A DNA stretch of 64,000 nucleotides from Halesus radiatus (GCA_022606495.2 JAHDVE020005578.1:1-64000), one strand, 5' to 3'. Shown: positions 35,140 through 44,992, counted from the first letter of the stretch. Notes: a model not told the origin generated them from the sequence alone. Program-made: numbers and translations.

Positions 35140-35660
35140 GGTGTACCCGGCCTTGCACGGGATTTTTTTTTTTTCGGAATAAAATTACGAAGTTGTGAAT
35201 TGTTGCTTGTTAGGGTGCCATAATTGATTTTACAGAGAAAGTAATGCCTTGTGACGACTATTACTTTCTCTAAACAATGAAACAAAGAAACATTCATTCC
35301 AAAAATTATTTTTTTCAGAATATATCTAAATAATAAAGTATGTACCCACTTGTGTTTTCCATTTTTTAAATATTCCACGGAAACAAACCTTCTTCTTTCG
35401 AATATGTAATCTATGGCTAATCTGAGTTATATATCTATGGGCTAACCTCAATACAACATGGCGGGTTCAATGTTTTTCATATTTATATTAAAACACTATA
35501 GCAACAGTTTTACATATTGGATTTTATTTAAACTACTCTCTAAATCTTCCCGGCACTAATATAAACAAACTGTGCCGTTTTAATAGAAACCGGTAGAGTA
35601 ATTTTGGAGAAAATCGAGGACACACAGACAAACATTCATTTATATACATATATAGTTAAA
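35140..35660 (+). mobile_element. Unclassified dispersed repeat, 'CCCGGCC' family, copy 2
   Basis: Starts 'taggtgtacccggccttgca' and ends 'cagacaaacattcatttata'. It aligns with 11698-12238 throughout. Confidence 0.7.
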
Positions 35661-35938
35661 CAGTCTCACTAATGTAATGTACGATATATACATGGTAAAG
35701 AAAAAGATAAATTATTATTCACGGACAATAATAAAAATTAAAAAGAAATATTACCAAAAACTAAACGGTTAATGTAAAGACTAAAATAAAACATTCGATT
35801 ACCTATGTATGGAGGACAAAGCACGTATTGAAGCTAGGTCTGGGGAGAAGAGTAGAAGGATGAGGGGAACATTAAACAAATATGATTTGTAATAATATTA
35901 CTCTAGTTATCATGAAGTTGTGTAATCCGCATCCCGAA
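35661..35938. other. Unassigned stretch left of the Penelope-like insertion
   Basis: No gene recognised. The last bases (35939-35951) are the left copy of a 13-bp target-site duplication. Confidence 0.35.
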
Positions 35939-35951
35939 TATAATACAGTGA
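35939..35951 (+). repeat. Target-site duplication, left copy
   Basis: TATAATACAGTGA, identical to 38047-38058 plus its preceding base run (right copy starts 38046/38047). It includes the first bases of the pogo/Tigger terminus (CAGTGA). Confidence 0.7.
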
Positions 35952-35992
35952 CATATTTGTAAAAAGCATTAACTTTGTGGCTCGCCATAATT

Positions 35993-36378
35993 TACAATAA
36001 AAAACACATAAATTTGTTGTAGACCACTTTTATTTTATCAAAACTCTACCGGTTTCGGAAGCACCCTTCCTTCATCAGGAGAATATTAAAACTAACTTAT
36101 GATATAAAATATTGACAAGACATATAAATTTTAGGTGTTGGAGTGGGGGTAAGCAAATGGGTAGGGGTAATTGTAGGATTTCCGGGAAGAACAGAGCGAT
36201 TTATTGGGAAAATATTCAGAATGGGACTAAAAGATAAGTTAATTTGGTTATTTAAAATACTAGCATTATTATTAAGGGATTTTCTAATTTCGAGTGCTTC
36301 TAAGTTATCCAATTTTTTGCTTTTATTGTTACGGTGAAGAATTGTAACCCCTGTGTCCTTGTTAAAAGTGTGATCTTT
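35993..36378 (-). repeat. Inverted terminal arm, left (pseudo-LTR)
   Basis: Reverse complement of 37663-38048, equal length. It includes the end of the GIY-YIG coding region plus the 3' UTR with the hammerhead-like motif. The arm/body junction lies at 'gtgatcttt' (36370-36378). Confidence 0.88.
36041..36081 (-). ncRNA. Candidate hammerhead ribozyme, family A, left arm
   Basis: Exact reverse complement of the motif at 37960-37997: TCATCAG at 36072-36078, TTTC at 36053-36056, TACCGGT at 36047-36053. Confidence 0.6.
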
Positions 36379-37944
36379 TTGGGGGGGATCTCTTTGTGTG
36401 GGTTTTTGAAAATACATAAAAGCAATAAACCCATCAGACCCGTAGTATCATGTTGTGCTTCCCCGAATTTCATAATAGCTTCTCACATAACGAATGTCTT
36501 TAATAATATTAATGTGTTTTCCCCTAAGTATACGATCAAGAACTCCTTTGAACTGATAAGTGCAGTTAAGGACTTAGTTATTCCCAATAATGCCAAACTT
36601 ATTTCCTTTGATGTAATTAATTTGTTCCCAAATGTCCCAACTACTGATTGCAAAGAAATAATTGTAGATATCCTAAACTCCTCTAATTTAAATATTGATA
36701 TGATTAATGACCTGTCCCGCCTATTCAATATGTGCATAAACCAAAATTATTTCCAATACAACAACTGTATCTACCAACAGAATCAAGGGCTTCCGATGGG
36801 CGCGCCGACGAGTCCACTGTTAGCAGATATTTTTATGAATAACTTAGAAAATAAGATTTTTAATTGTAATTCATCACTTTTGAACAATGTTCTTACATGG
36901 AAAAGATACGTAGACGATATCTTCTGTATCTGGACAGGGACAGATCGGCAACTGACTAAATTCCTTCTTCTAATAAATTCATTCCACAAAAGCATCCAAT
37001 TCACTTTAGAGATAGGCAGTAATGCATCGATTAATTTTTTAGATTTAACACTAACTTCAATAAATAACAGAATTGAATTCAACATTTTTCGTAAACCTAC
37101 GTACACAGATATAACAATCCATAACATGTCAAACCATCCGGTCACACATAAACATTCTGCTTATCATTCAATGGTGCACCGGCTAGTAAAAATCCCACTA
37201 TCATCTGTTAATTTCACGATTGAACTTACAAAAATTAAACAAATTGCTCTAAATAATGGTTATTCTACAAATTTAATTGATAAAATCCTCAATAAGAAAC
37301 TTAAACTAATTTCAACAAATACATTTTTATTTAATACACCTGAAAATAATAATAAAATAATAAATCCCGTTCAATGGCGCAGAATCTTATATATATCCAA
37401 CTTTTCCTCACTTAGCACAAAAAAATTTCCTTCTCACATTAAACCCGCGTTCTATACTGATAACAATTTAGGTAAATTACTAAAAAATACTAAAGATAGA
37501 GAACATAAATTAAGCCACTCAGGTATTTACCAACTATGTTGTAGTGATTGTCCATCGTTCTACATAGGTAAAACAACTAGAAATATAAATATTAGAGTCA
37601 CAGAACATTTAAGATGCTTAAATAACAATAACTTCTCAGAATTTGCCAATCATCTAATTTCCAAAGATCACACTTTTAACAAGGACACAGGGGTTACAAT
37701 TCTTCACCGTAACAATAAAAGCAAAAAATTGGATAACTTAGAAGCACTCGAAATTAGAAAATCCCTTAATAATAATGCTAGTATTTTAAATAACCAAATT
37801 AACTTATCTTTTAGTCCCATTCTGAATATTTTCCCAATAAATCGCTCTGTTCTTCCCGGAAATCCTACAATTACCCCTACCCATTTGCTTACCCCCACTC
37901 CAACACCTAAAATTTATATGTCTTGTCAATATTTTATATCATAA
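36334..37944 (+). CDS. Penelope-like reverse transcriptase with GIY-YIG endonuclease, 5'-truncated
   Basis: 536-residue open frame. It copies element RNA and nicks target DNA. Residues 1 to about 15 come from the inverted arm and are not native. True homology begins near KIHKSNKPIRPVVS (26-39), the start of the RT fingers. SFDVINLFPNVP at 91-102 is motif A, QGLPMGAPTSPLLAD at 151-165 motif B, YVDDIF at 192-197 the catalytic motif C. INFLDLTL at 233-240 and RKPTYTD at 253-259 are typical of Penelope RTs. A CCSDC cysteine cluster (402-406) sits inside the GIY-YIG domain: GIYQL at 397-401, YIGKTTRN at 410-417, EHLRCLN at 424-430. Complete family members carry additional N-terminal sequence, so this copy is probably inactive by itself although its catalytic residues are intact. 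Confidence 0.92.
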   Translation: MKNCNPCVLVKSVIFLGGISLCGFLKIHKSNKPIRPVVSCCASPNFIIASHITNVFNNINVFSPKYTIKNSFELISAVKDLVIPNNAKLISFDVINLFPNVPTTDCKEIIVDILNSSNLNIDMINDLSRLFNMCINQNYFQYNNCIYQQNQGLPMGAPTSPLLADIFMNNLENKIFNCNSSLLNNVLTWKRYVDDIFCIWTGTDRQLTKFLLLINSFHKSIQFTLEIGSNASINFLDLTLTSINNRIEFNIFRKPTYTDITIHNMSNHPVTHKHSAYHSMVHRLVKIPLSSVNFTIELTKIKQIALNNGYSTNLIDKILNKKLKLISTNTFLFNTPENNNKIINPVQWRRILYISNFSSLSTKKFPSHIKPAFYTDNNLGKLLKNTKDREHKLSHSGIYQLCCSDCPSFYIGKTTRNINIRVTEHLRCLNNNNFSEFANHLISKDHTFNKDTGVTILHRNNKSKKLDNLEALEIRKSLNNNASILNNQINLSFSPILNIFPINRSVLPGNPTITPTHLLTPTPTPKIYMSCQYFIS

Positions 37945-38048
37945 GTTAGTTTTAATATTCTCCTGATGAAGGAAGGGTGCTTCCGAAACCGGTAGAGTTT
38001 TGATAAAATAAAAGTGGTCTACAACAAATTTATGTGTTTTTTATTGTA
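37663..38048 (+). repeat. Inverted terminal arm, right (pseudo-LTR)
   Basis: Begins inside the coding sequence (residue ~444) and runs through the 3' UTR to the end of the element. Mirror of 35993-36378. Confidence 0.88.
37957..37999 (+). ncRNA. Candidate hammerhead ribozyme, family A, right arm
   Basis: CTGATGA (37963-37969), A, hairpin GGAAG-GGTG-CTTCC (37971-37984), GAAA (37985-37988), then ACCGGT and A (37988-37994). CTC at 37960-37962 can pair with GAG at 37995-37997 as helix I. ACCGGT is self-complementary, giving a minimal helix III with U16.1 and A17, so cleavage would fall after GTA at 37994. One extra purine separates CTGATGA from helix II compared with the textbook core. Hammerheads in Penelope-like terminal repeats are known; activity here is inferred. 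Confidence 0.62.
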
Positions 38049-38058
38049 TAATACAGTG
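38047..38058 (+). repeat. Target-site duplication, right copy
   Basis: TATAATACAGTGA, direct repeat of 35939-35951; the pogo/Tigger terminus continues to the right (ACTTCTGTAACG). Confidence 0.7.
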
Positions 38059-39165
38059 AACTTCTGTAACGATAATGACTAGCAGTAAATATAGCAGCAT
38101 GCGCGGCTTTATATATATCGTATTGTAAAGAAATTGTGTACAGTGCGAGGGAACATTTCTCCCTCTTCCTGTGTCAACTATGGTTAGAGGTGCATACGTG
38201 TGGAGATAATCTTCTCTATCCGGTGAGCGGGCTGCGTATTGATACTGTAGGGCTAATATTTTATTTTTCATTTCAAAGAATTTCATTTTATTTTGTTATT
38301 AAAAAAATCATGTGTGTTAGTTTGTTGCATTTTTGTTTTATTGTTATCTAATTCTTTTTCAAGACTACATAAACATTTAAAAGTGTCATCTTGAATATCA
38401 CCAATGCTTGTAAAGTAGGATTTTAAACCCTCGATGAACCTCATTGCTTCTTCTTTTGTTGGAATATCAACCTCTTCTTCATCGGACAGTTCTTCAGCAG
38501 AAAAGTCTGCTGGTGTTAAATCACTGTCAACAATGTCATCAACTTCCACCAAGTCTGATGTCATAACATTGGAGCCAAGGTTTACATAATCCTCCAGGGG
38601 TTGGTCTGAAATCCTTTCCCAGCCTTCTATAACATCACACCGGATATTTTCTTGGGTACTGGGTACGTCTTTATCCTGCTCCTTGTATATCCCAGCTTTC
38701 CGGAAACAATTCTTGATGTAGAGCATCTAAAATGGACATCTTAAATTTGTAGGGGTCCTCACCTCGTTCTAACTGACACAATAACTTCTGTACCAAGTTT
38801 CTTCTATGGTAGTGCTTGAATGCCTGAATTATCCCTAAATCCATTCAGGTTTTTTTATTGGATGCATATTTTGTCGGCAAATGTTCTGACATTTTTGAAG
38901 CAGCAGGGTTTTGCAGACTTCCCAATCACTAACGGGGAAGCTTCTCACTGCCATCTGAATTTGTAATCAAGAGAACAGTGAGACGAACCTTGCTTAATTT
39001 TCCTCCATGAAAGGTTTCACCTTTGAAGCTGAAAGTCTTACAAGATAGAACGTTGAATAACAGCCCAGTGTCATCGGCATTGAAAATATCTTTGGGAGCG
39101 TAGTCTGCAATTAATGTAGGCACATCTGTCTGATTCCAATTTTCAGCAATGTCCAAATCAACACT
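38054..39165 (-). pseudogene. pogo/Tigger-type transposase (DDE) pseudogene
   Basis: Minus strand. 39156-38929 reads YAPKDIFNADDTGLLFNVL and GGKLSKVRLTVLLITNSDGSEKL, the first catalytic Asp region of Tigger/jerky-like transposases. After a frameshift LVIGKSAKPCCFKNV follows (about 38935-38890), then a deletion, then DLGIIQAFKHYHRRNLVQKLL and KFKMSILDALH (about 38845-38720), and an acidic C-terminal frame (38726-38283, NCFRKAGI). The terminus CAGTGAACTTCTGTAACG starts at 38054 next to TA, matching the TA target of this superfamily. The N-terminal DNA-binding domain is missing. Nonfunctional. Confidence 0.82.
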
Positions 39166-39289
39166 TTACGATTCTCCACAAATTGATATATATACCACAT
39201 TGTGCCTCTTCTTACAACGATCTATCCATAAACATAATCTCTTTATACTTAATTATTATACTTTTTTCTAGATATCTTATATTACCATC

Positions 39290-39455
39290 GTATGTCAATA
39301 CTAGCTTTTTCCTATCTATTTTTTGTATAATGGCACTTAATATGAACTAAACTTGTCTATTTGACTGCTCTAAGACGGGATTTGTCCCTAGTTGGGCAGT
39401 CAAAGCTTTCTTACATGTTGTTATAATGTGCGTTTCAAATAAATAAATAGTATTA
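39290..39455 (+). repeat. LINE 3' tail, family H
   Basis: 'gtataatggcacttaatatg', 'gggatttgtccctagttggg', 'cagtcaaagctttcttac', ending 'tcaaataaataaat'. GGGA-tttg-TCCC can form a small hairpin. Also at 44025-44215 and, reversed, 23345-23520. Confidence 0.7.
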
Positions 39456-39459
39456 TTAT

Positions 39460-39990
39460 AGATAATTTTTTTTCGGTGCTCTGTTTGTGTGTCACGTGAT
39501 TGAAAAAGTGTCGACAGGAAAACCTATATACGTACATTGTTATATTATATCAACTGAATATATACATGAACGCCCACGAGGCGCGGTAAAGCGCGGCTAT
39601 CAGTTCCCTGTTTGCGGACGGGTAGCGAGTAGCGAGCGGCCCCGTGAATGTAATCTCCGAGAGCAGTCTGTTTGCAATGTTCGCTTCCCCCCCCCCCCCA
39701 CTCCACTTCACAGACAATCGAATGAAGCTTCTTGACTTGAATGAAACTGTCGACGTGAAACCGTATCGCAGTGAAGTGCAATTCACGGTGTACAAAGTTG
39801 TAAACTTATAAGTTATTAACGTATGCAGCAAGTTGCACGGCACGTTACTCGAACTTTCGATCACCGTCCGCCCTAAAGATTGAAAGGAATATTATGTCAT
39901 TTTGGGAAGTAACCAAACGTAGGCTGCCAATAAATTCATGTAGGATATTTTGTGAAGTGGTTACTTCGACTAATGTTCAGTAATAAGAAT
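39460..39990. other. Unassigned stretch with a GC-rich patch
   Basis: 39560-39730 is GC-rich and includes a C14-like homopolymer (39687-39700). Two overlapping open frames have no motif. Confidence 0.3.
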
Positions 39991-40014
39991 ACGTAGATGT
40001 ATTAACCTTAACAT

Positions 40015-40450
40015 ACCATCGAAACGTACTCGCCACACCAAACCATTTTACACATACAACAAAACAAACGCTGCAGCAAATTCACCAATTTGCCATGTTC
40101 TTCAAACATTTAATAATCTTTGCACCAACCTAAATCTCGACATATTTTTGACTCCCTACCATGACGTTAGAAAAATATTACTCGTAACATCAATGCGCAA
40201 TCACAACTCTCCAGTACATAGCTCTATTCAGACAGGCAGGTACACATGCACGCTCACACACACCCACAGACAGACACAGACACAAACCCTTATTTTTTAT
40301 TTTTTTTATTATTATATTATATACGCCCTATATGGGCTTTTACATATTTAGTTACTTATAATAATCACACAGGTTGAAAACACATTACAGTATTTATTTA
40401 TTTTTTAAACGCCCATAGGGCTTTTTTATACAGATACATAATTTTAAAAT
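40015..40450 (+). pseudogene. LINE RT C-terminus and two 3' tails
   Basis: 40020-40200 reads RTRHTKPFYTYNKTNAAANSP and NLDIFLTPYHDVRKIL, the extreme C-terminus of a Jockey/CR1-type RT. Downstream, hairpins GCCCTATATGGGC (about 40325) and GCCCATAGGGC (about 40411) resemble the tail at 13644. Confidence 0.6.
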
Positions 40451-40454
40451 CACA

Positions 40455-40812
40455 TAAGAAAAATAAAAACTTGCACTAAAGTTAAGTTACACATGAAAAG
40501 CAGTTAAGTTACATTTGAAAAAGAAAAAACTGCACCAAAATTAAAATGAAAAAAAGAAAAAAAAAACCGCACCAAAAACTAAAAATACACAGTAACAGAA
40601 AAAATAAAAAATAACTTGTGCAATATCCACCAAGTCAATACTGACATTGATAACAAATAAGTAAATAAATACATATACACTATGCACTTTTTTATATACC
40701 TTTTTACCTTTACCATGTATCTATCATTCCCTAGTATTGTACTAACTCCGCCGGGTAAAATGCATATAATCAATTACTAGATATTACATAGATACATGTC
40801 ATTGGTACCGAT
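40455..40812. other. Unassigned A-rich stretch
   Basis: A-rich with repeated 'gcaccaaa' and 'gttaagttacat' motifs; no gene. Confidence 0.3.
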
Positions 40813-41150
40813 AACTAACTAACTAACCATCACGCCGTTTCCCCCCAGGGGTAGGCATAGATGACGGACCGCCAAACAACTCGATCTTGGCATACACTTC
40901 TTGCTTCATTGACATTCATACATCGTCTCATAGATTCTTTTCTGTTATTCCAACTTCTGACGTGGCCCGACTCAACTATTTGATTCACTTGATCATGCCA
41001 TGTCTTCCTCGGGCGTCCCCTGCTTCTTTTTCCGTTCACATTCGCGTCATATATTCTCCTTACACTCCTTTCTTCGTTCATTCGCTCTACATGCCCAAAC
41101 CATCTAAGCGTTCCTTTCCGCTCATGACGCTTACATCAGCCTCGCACACT
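40813..41150 (-). mobile_element. RTE-type LINE 3' fragment
   Basis: Well preserved: the minus-strand frame 41081-40830 reads NEERSVRRIYDANVNG and RPRKTWHDQVNQIVESGHVRS, as in 8102-8566. The tail has 'taactaactaaccatcac' (TTAG repeat). Confidence 0.85.
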
Positions 41151-41154
41151 GGTA

Positions 41155-41700
41155 CCGATCCTTGTAATAATTTTCTAAAACCTTGTAATTTGTACACAAC
41201 TCATTTTATACATGTACTGTTTGTGTCTAAAATAAATAAAAATAAATAACTGCAATATATTTACATACGTGCACAAACACTACAACAATCTTTATTACAC
41301 CGATGATAAGTTAAATATAAACATTAAACGATTCCCTCAAAATAATTACGTGTATCTTTTCTTTGTCTGCGTTTCTTCCAGCTTTGCAGATTACCGCTAT
41401 GAGCAATAGAAAATGCAGAACAATGAGTGATTATTTTTACTACGTTTCTCGCTCAACAATTTATAATTTAGATTATAAGTGACGATTGAGTCACTTGCTC
41501 GATGTTTTGTTTTTTTTTTCGATTCAGTGAGAATTTCAAAAAACGATTATAAATTTTGAAAACTTTTTGTCTTACTTTCAACGCGGCATTAATTAAAAAA
41601 AAAACTTTTATATGTCATGAAAAGTGTTATTAATTGTCGTCTGATCAATTATATACATTTTGGAAAATCGACCTAGCTATCAAATTGCTGAAATGAAATC
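41155..41700. other. Unassigned stretch
   Basis: No gene recognised. Confidence 0.3.
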
Positions 41701-41706
41701 GAAAAA

Positions 41707-42168
41707 ACGAACTCCACTGAAAACTGTAATGGCTTTAAAATACGACTATGTATTCATACAGATATCAGCAAACGCCGTTTATGAATATATAACGTTTATT
41801 ATACAGAATTTATAAATCGTTAGTAAAAAGTGAATAAAAAATCATCTCTTCAAAACATCTTGTTATGTTGGTACCATTGCATTTGGAACATCTGACGTCA
41901 CGATATTTATTATTATTCTTTGAGTTAAAGTTTCTAAAAAGGTATATAATTTTATTACCTATGTTTAGTTATGGTTTACATTGAATAGAATATAAAATGA
42001 TGTACGGTAAACCTCATCCTTGTTTTGACATTTGACATCTTAACCTCAAAACTGGAGCGTTTTGGCGGACTTTGAAAATTATTATAATTATGAAAATTAG
42101 CTTTAGAAAAAAAAAAAATTCTGGTATTTATGTTTGAACGTCATTATTGATAAACAAAAAATTGAAGT
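41707..42168 (+). mobile_element. MITE, GGAACTCCAGT family, copy 5 (internally deleted)
   Basis: Left end CGAACTCCACTG at 41708; TGACGTCA at 41893-41900; then a jump to the right-hand blocks ('aaagtttctaaaaaggtata', 'gaacgtcattattgata'). About 240 bp of the middle is missing. Confidence 0.7.
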
Positions 42169-42169
42169 A

Positions 42170-43225
42170 GTGTACGTTATTGTGAAAATAATGTAAAGTG
42201 AATTTAATCAAAGGGTTCATAGAAAATAAATCAAATAATTAATATTTTTTATTGTTTTTTTTTTATTATTTTGTAATACATTTTTGTAGCGATTTGTAAG
42301 AATTTTTAATCTTTATGAAGTTGAAGTTTAAAATGAATTTGACTAAAACAATCTAGCAATACCAAATATTTGAAAAATCGATAAAAGTCTGTTAAGAGTC
42401 GCGTTTTCAAGGGACGCATCAAGTCATTATTCAGTAAATACAATACGTACCTATAGCATATAATCAATCACTCGTCAGTTTAACATTGGCGTCGCACCGA
42501 GCGGTCTACCAATTAATCAGCAACGCGACTCTGCGTGTTATCGTGATTATTAGCCAGCGCTATCTGTTCGGTCCTCCCTAGATTGTGTTTAGTGTATGAC
42601 TTGAACGCCTACACTGTTATTCAGTTGTATCAAGTCAGAACCATGGCCGAGCAAAATAAAGCACAGGACACGGTGAGGATATTTTTGATAGAATTCCTGA
42701 TTCCTGTACGAGGGATATGTGGAAGTAGGTACCAACAAATTAAATGGTCGAATCTTGTAATACTCTGGGGGGTTCATATTTGTTTCGATTTGGACACTTA
42801 TCTTAAAAAATATTAATGAGAATGATGAAAATATATGTACATACATATATTACGAATATACACCTACTACCTAACTACCCACCTACTCGTATATGTAACG
42901 ATGAGAATCTTACTCATGCTCGTATGTCAATCAAATAAAATAACTTTGTGGAGTAATATTTATTATATTTATAATAATTACTTTGTTTGTATTATAATTA
43001 AAATAAATTTTAATAATAATAACTAATTTACTTTCTTTAAATAAAACAATAACTTTGTTCACATGAATTTTATTTGCCGACGTAATTTTTGTTTTATTTT
43101 TTAAGCCTTTCTATTTCCAATAAAAAGTTATTATTATTTAATTATCATAATATTTTTTTTTATTTTTCTATTATTTTTACTTTTTTCAATTAATTACTTA
43201 CGTACTTTCACCACTTATTTTTAAT
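42170..43225. other. Mostly unassigned; contains the candidate exon at 42643
   Basis: AT-rich except for 42400-42700, which is GC-richer and unlike the flanking repeats. Confidence 0.35.
42643..42672 (+). CDS. Speculative first coding exon
   Basis: ATG in a good context (accATGg) followed by 10 codons (MAEQNKAQDT) and a plausible splice donor, ACG|GTGAGG at 42672/42673. Upstream 200 bp are GC-richer and contain 'ttattcagttg', an initiator-like sequence. No downstream exon can be identified in the window, so this could be chance. I do not recognise the protein. Confidence 0.2.
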
Positions 43226-43229
43226 TTTT

Positions 43230-43385
43230 GTTTGCGTTTTTAATTTGTTCTATTTTATTATTATTTGTCTGTGCTTGTCATTATTTTTAGCAGGTAAATC
43301 GTTTATCCCGAAGAGGGGAGCTTTGTCCCTGAAACATGTAGATATTTACATATTAAACACAGTGGTTTTAAACAAAGTAAATATT
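43230..43385 (+). repeat. Penelope-like terminal repeat, family B-like
   Basis: CCGAAGA (43308-43314), G, GGGA...TCCC, T, GAAACATGTAGATATTTACATATT. It shares 'tgtctgtgcttgtcattatt' with the B family ('tgtctatacttgacattatt' at 48500). Confidence 0.45.
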
Positions 43386-43388
43386 ATA

Positions 43389-43533
43389 TAAACCACTATT
43401 TAATATATAAATAACAACATGTTTTGGAAGTGAAGCTTCCATCTTCTATTATATATTTGGTATAATTTGTATCCTGATGGTGAAAGTTTCGCTTCCAAAA
43501 AATATTGTTGTTTATATATTAAACAGTAGTTTA
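43389..43533. mobile_element. Short inverted pair of Penelope-like terminal repeats
   Basis: 43390-43450 and 43471-43533 are inverted copies ('ttaatatataaataacaaca' against 'tgttgtttatatattaaaca'; 'ttttggaagtgaagcttcc' against 'gaaagtttcgcttcc'). The right arm has CTGATGG at 43474. Spacer about 20 bp; no ORF. Confidence 0.55.
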
Positions 43534-43747
43534 TTCAAAACATTTCTTAATCATATGATTAAAGATGACACCACAAAATAAATTTTCGTCAATTGACGAA
43601 GTAAATATAATCAAGCTCAATGGTAAAATTCATGGAGCAAGAAGCGGTTGCGGTTTTATTTCAGTTGAATACAAGTTTAGAGGTATAAATAATGTCAGTT
43701 ATATTTTCACTGCGTTTGAGAGTTGCATATACTAACAAGTGTGGCCC

Positions 43748-43905
43748 TGGTGAAAAACGACATTACAGAGCCGATACAATAGCCTGAGCCGAGTTTGTGA
43801 CCAGATCTGAAGAGTCAGGTAATTTCCAGTCACCCATCTACCTGGTCTCCATCCCTTACCCATACCACTCCCTTCAGCCAACATTTCCCAAAACTGTCAA
43901 AACTC
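43748..43905 (+). repeat. SINE body fragment
   Basis: 'ccctggtgaaaaacgac', 'gtgaccagatctgaagagtc' and 'cccttcagccaacatt' match the middle and distal SINE. No tRNA head. Confidence 0.6.
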
Positions 43906-44024
43906 GCCATGGCTCCGGGCATTTAAAACCCTTTGCGATACTCAAGTAAACAAGTGTGTTAGGCACATTTATTAGTTTTGGCAGGAGGTGCGGTCTATGA
44001 TATTGCACGTTGAGTAGGTACCAG

Positions 44025-44215
44025 GAGCGCTATTCTAGTTCTTTTTAAGTATGTTTGAGTTTTTTCCCTTCTATTTTTGTATAATGGCACTTAATATGAA
44101 CTAAACTTGTCAATTTGACTGTCCTAAAAGGGGATTTGTTCCTAGTTGGGCAGTCAAAGCTTTCTTAAAATTTGTTTTTAAATAATGTCTGTTTCAAATA
44201 AATAAATATTGTTGA
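44025..44215 (+). repeat. LINE 3' tail, family H, copy 2
   Basis: 'gtataatggcacttaatatg', 'gggatttgttcctagttggg' and 'cagtcaaagctttctta', ending 'tcaaataaataaat'. Confidence 0.7.
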
Positions 44216-44219
44216 TATT

Positions 44220-44990
44220 ATCATAGTGTTATTATTAAAGGTGTAAAAATCGATATTTCACTCTATAAGTGATAAGTGACATAGCTAGTGGAATGTGAAA
44301 TTATTCAGTAACTACGCCTAGTCAAACATTTCTGTATTCCAAAAAAATGAAATATTATCAACTCAGGCGAAATTGTCACCATTTTACATGTGATTGGAAG
44401 AAAATAAATTTTGCCGAGCGCGTTGCACGTTTGTAAGGTACACTCTACTCAAATCAAAGATAAGTTTGCTCGCTACTTACTTAGCGGAGGATACAACGAT
44501 CGGAACGTGCTCCGGGGCGAACACAGCTTCTGCTCTTATTACGTCACGGCATCTCACATCCGTAATGTGTATTTTAGTAGCTATTGTTGTTGCTAATCCT
44601 GCTCGGGTTTGCCTTCGATAATCTCAAGCAATTACTAGTCTTATCTTTAAATGAGTGCTTCGGGAATTCTAAATACAAACAGATACATACACACATATAT
44701 GTATCTCGTATATATTATGTACACGATAGCATGTAGGTTTTGCGGAAAGAGTTAAGTACAGCATAAATACCCCATCTTGACCGTTCGCTTGGAAATAACC
44801 GTTTTATTTCATTCCAATGCATTAATAAATTCTTTCTGAAACCCTCGCATAGCGATGGCTGCACGGTTCTATCGCATCATTTTCTTATTACGGCAGCTTT
44901 CCAAGTCCATTAGCTATCACGTAATGAACCATGTTATTGATAGTTTGTACTACCATTTCTTATTTTATATGTTAGACAAGAGATTCAACA
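44220..44990. other. Unassigned stretch
   Basis: 44395-44620 is GC-richer with short open frames but nothing recognisable. Confidence 0.3.
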
Positions 44991-44992
44991 TT

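Larger units (their letters stand above)
35952..38046 (+). mobile_element. Penelope-like element, family A, young insertion with inverted arms
   Basis: About 2.1 kb: a 43-bp leader (35952-35992, with 'aactttgtggctcgccataa'), an inverted terminal arm (35993-36378), an ORF with RT and GIY-YIG, and the matching right arm (37663-38048). The arms are both 386 bp and look identical where compared; the reverse frame in the left arm encodes the same ~92 C-terminal residues as the main ORF. The element is flanked by a 13-bp direct repeat and sits 6 bp inside a pogo/Tigger terminus. Identical arms and an open frame indicate recent insertion. The RT N-terminus is missing, so this copy is 5'-truncated. 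Confidence 0.88.

Noticed and set aside
36097..36417. Separate 106-codon gene on the minus strand
   Set aside because: It is the inverted-arm copy of the C-terminus of the Penelope-like protein.
39687..39700. Poly(C) run as a functional G-quadruplex
   Set aside because: A simple homopolymer with no conserved partner; may also be a sequencing-prone site.
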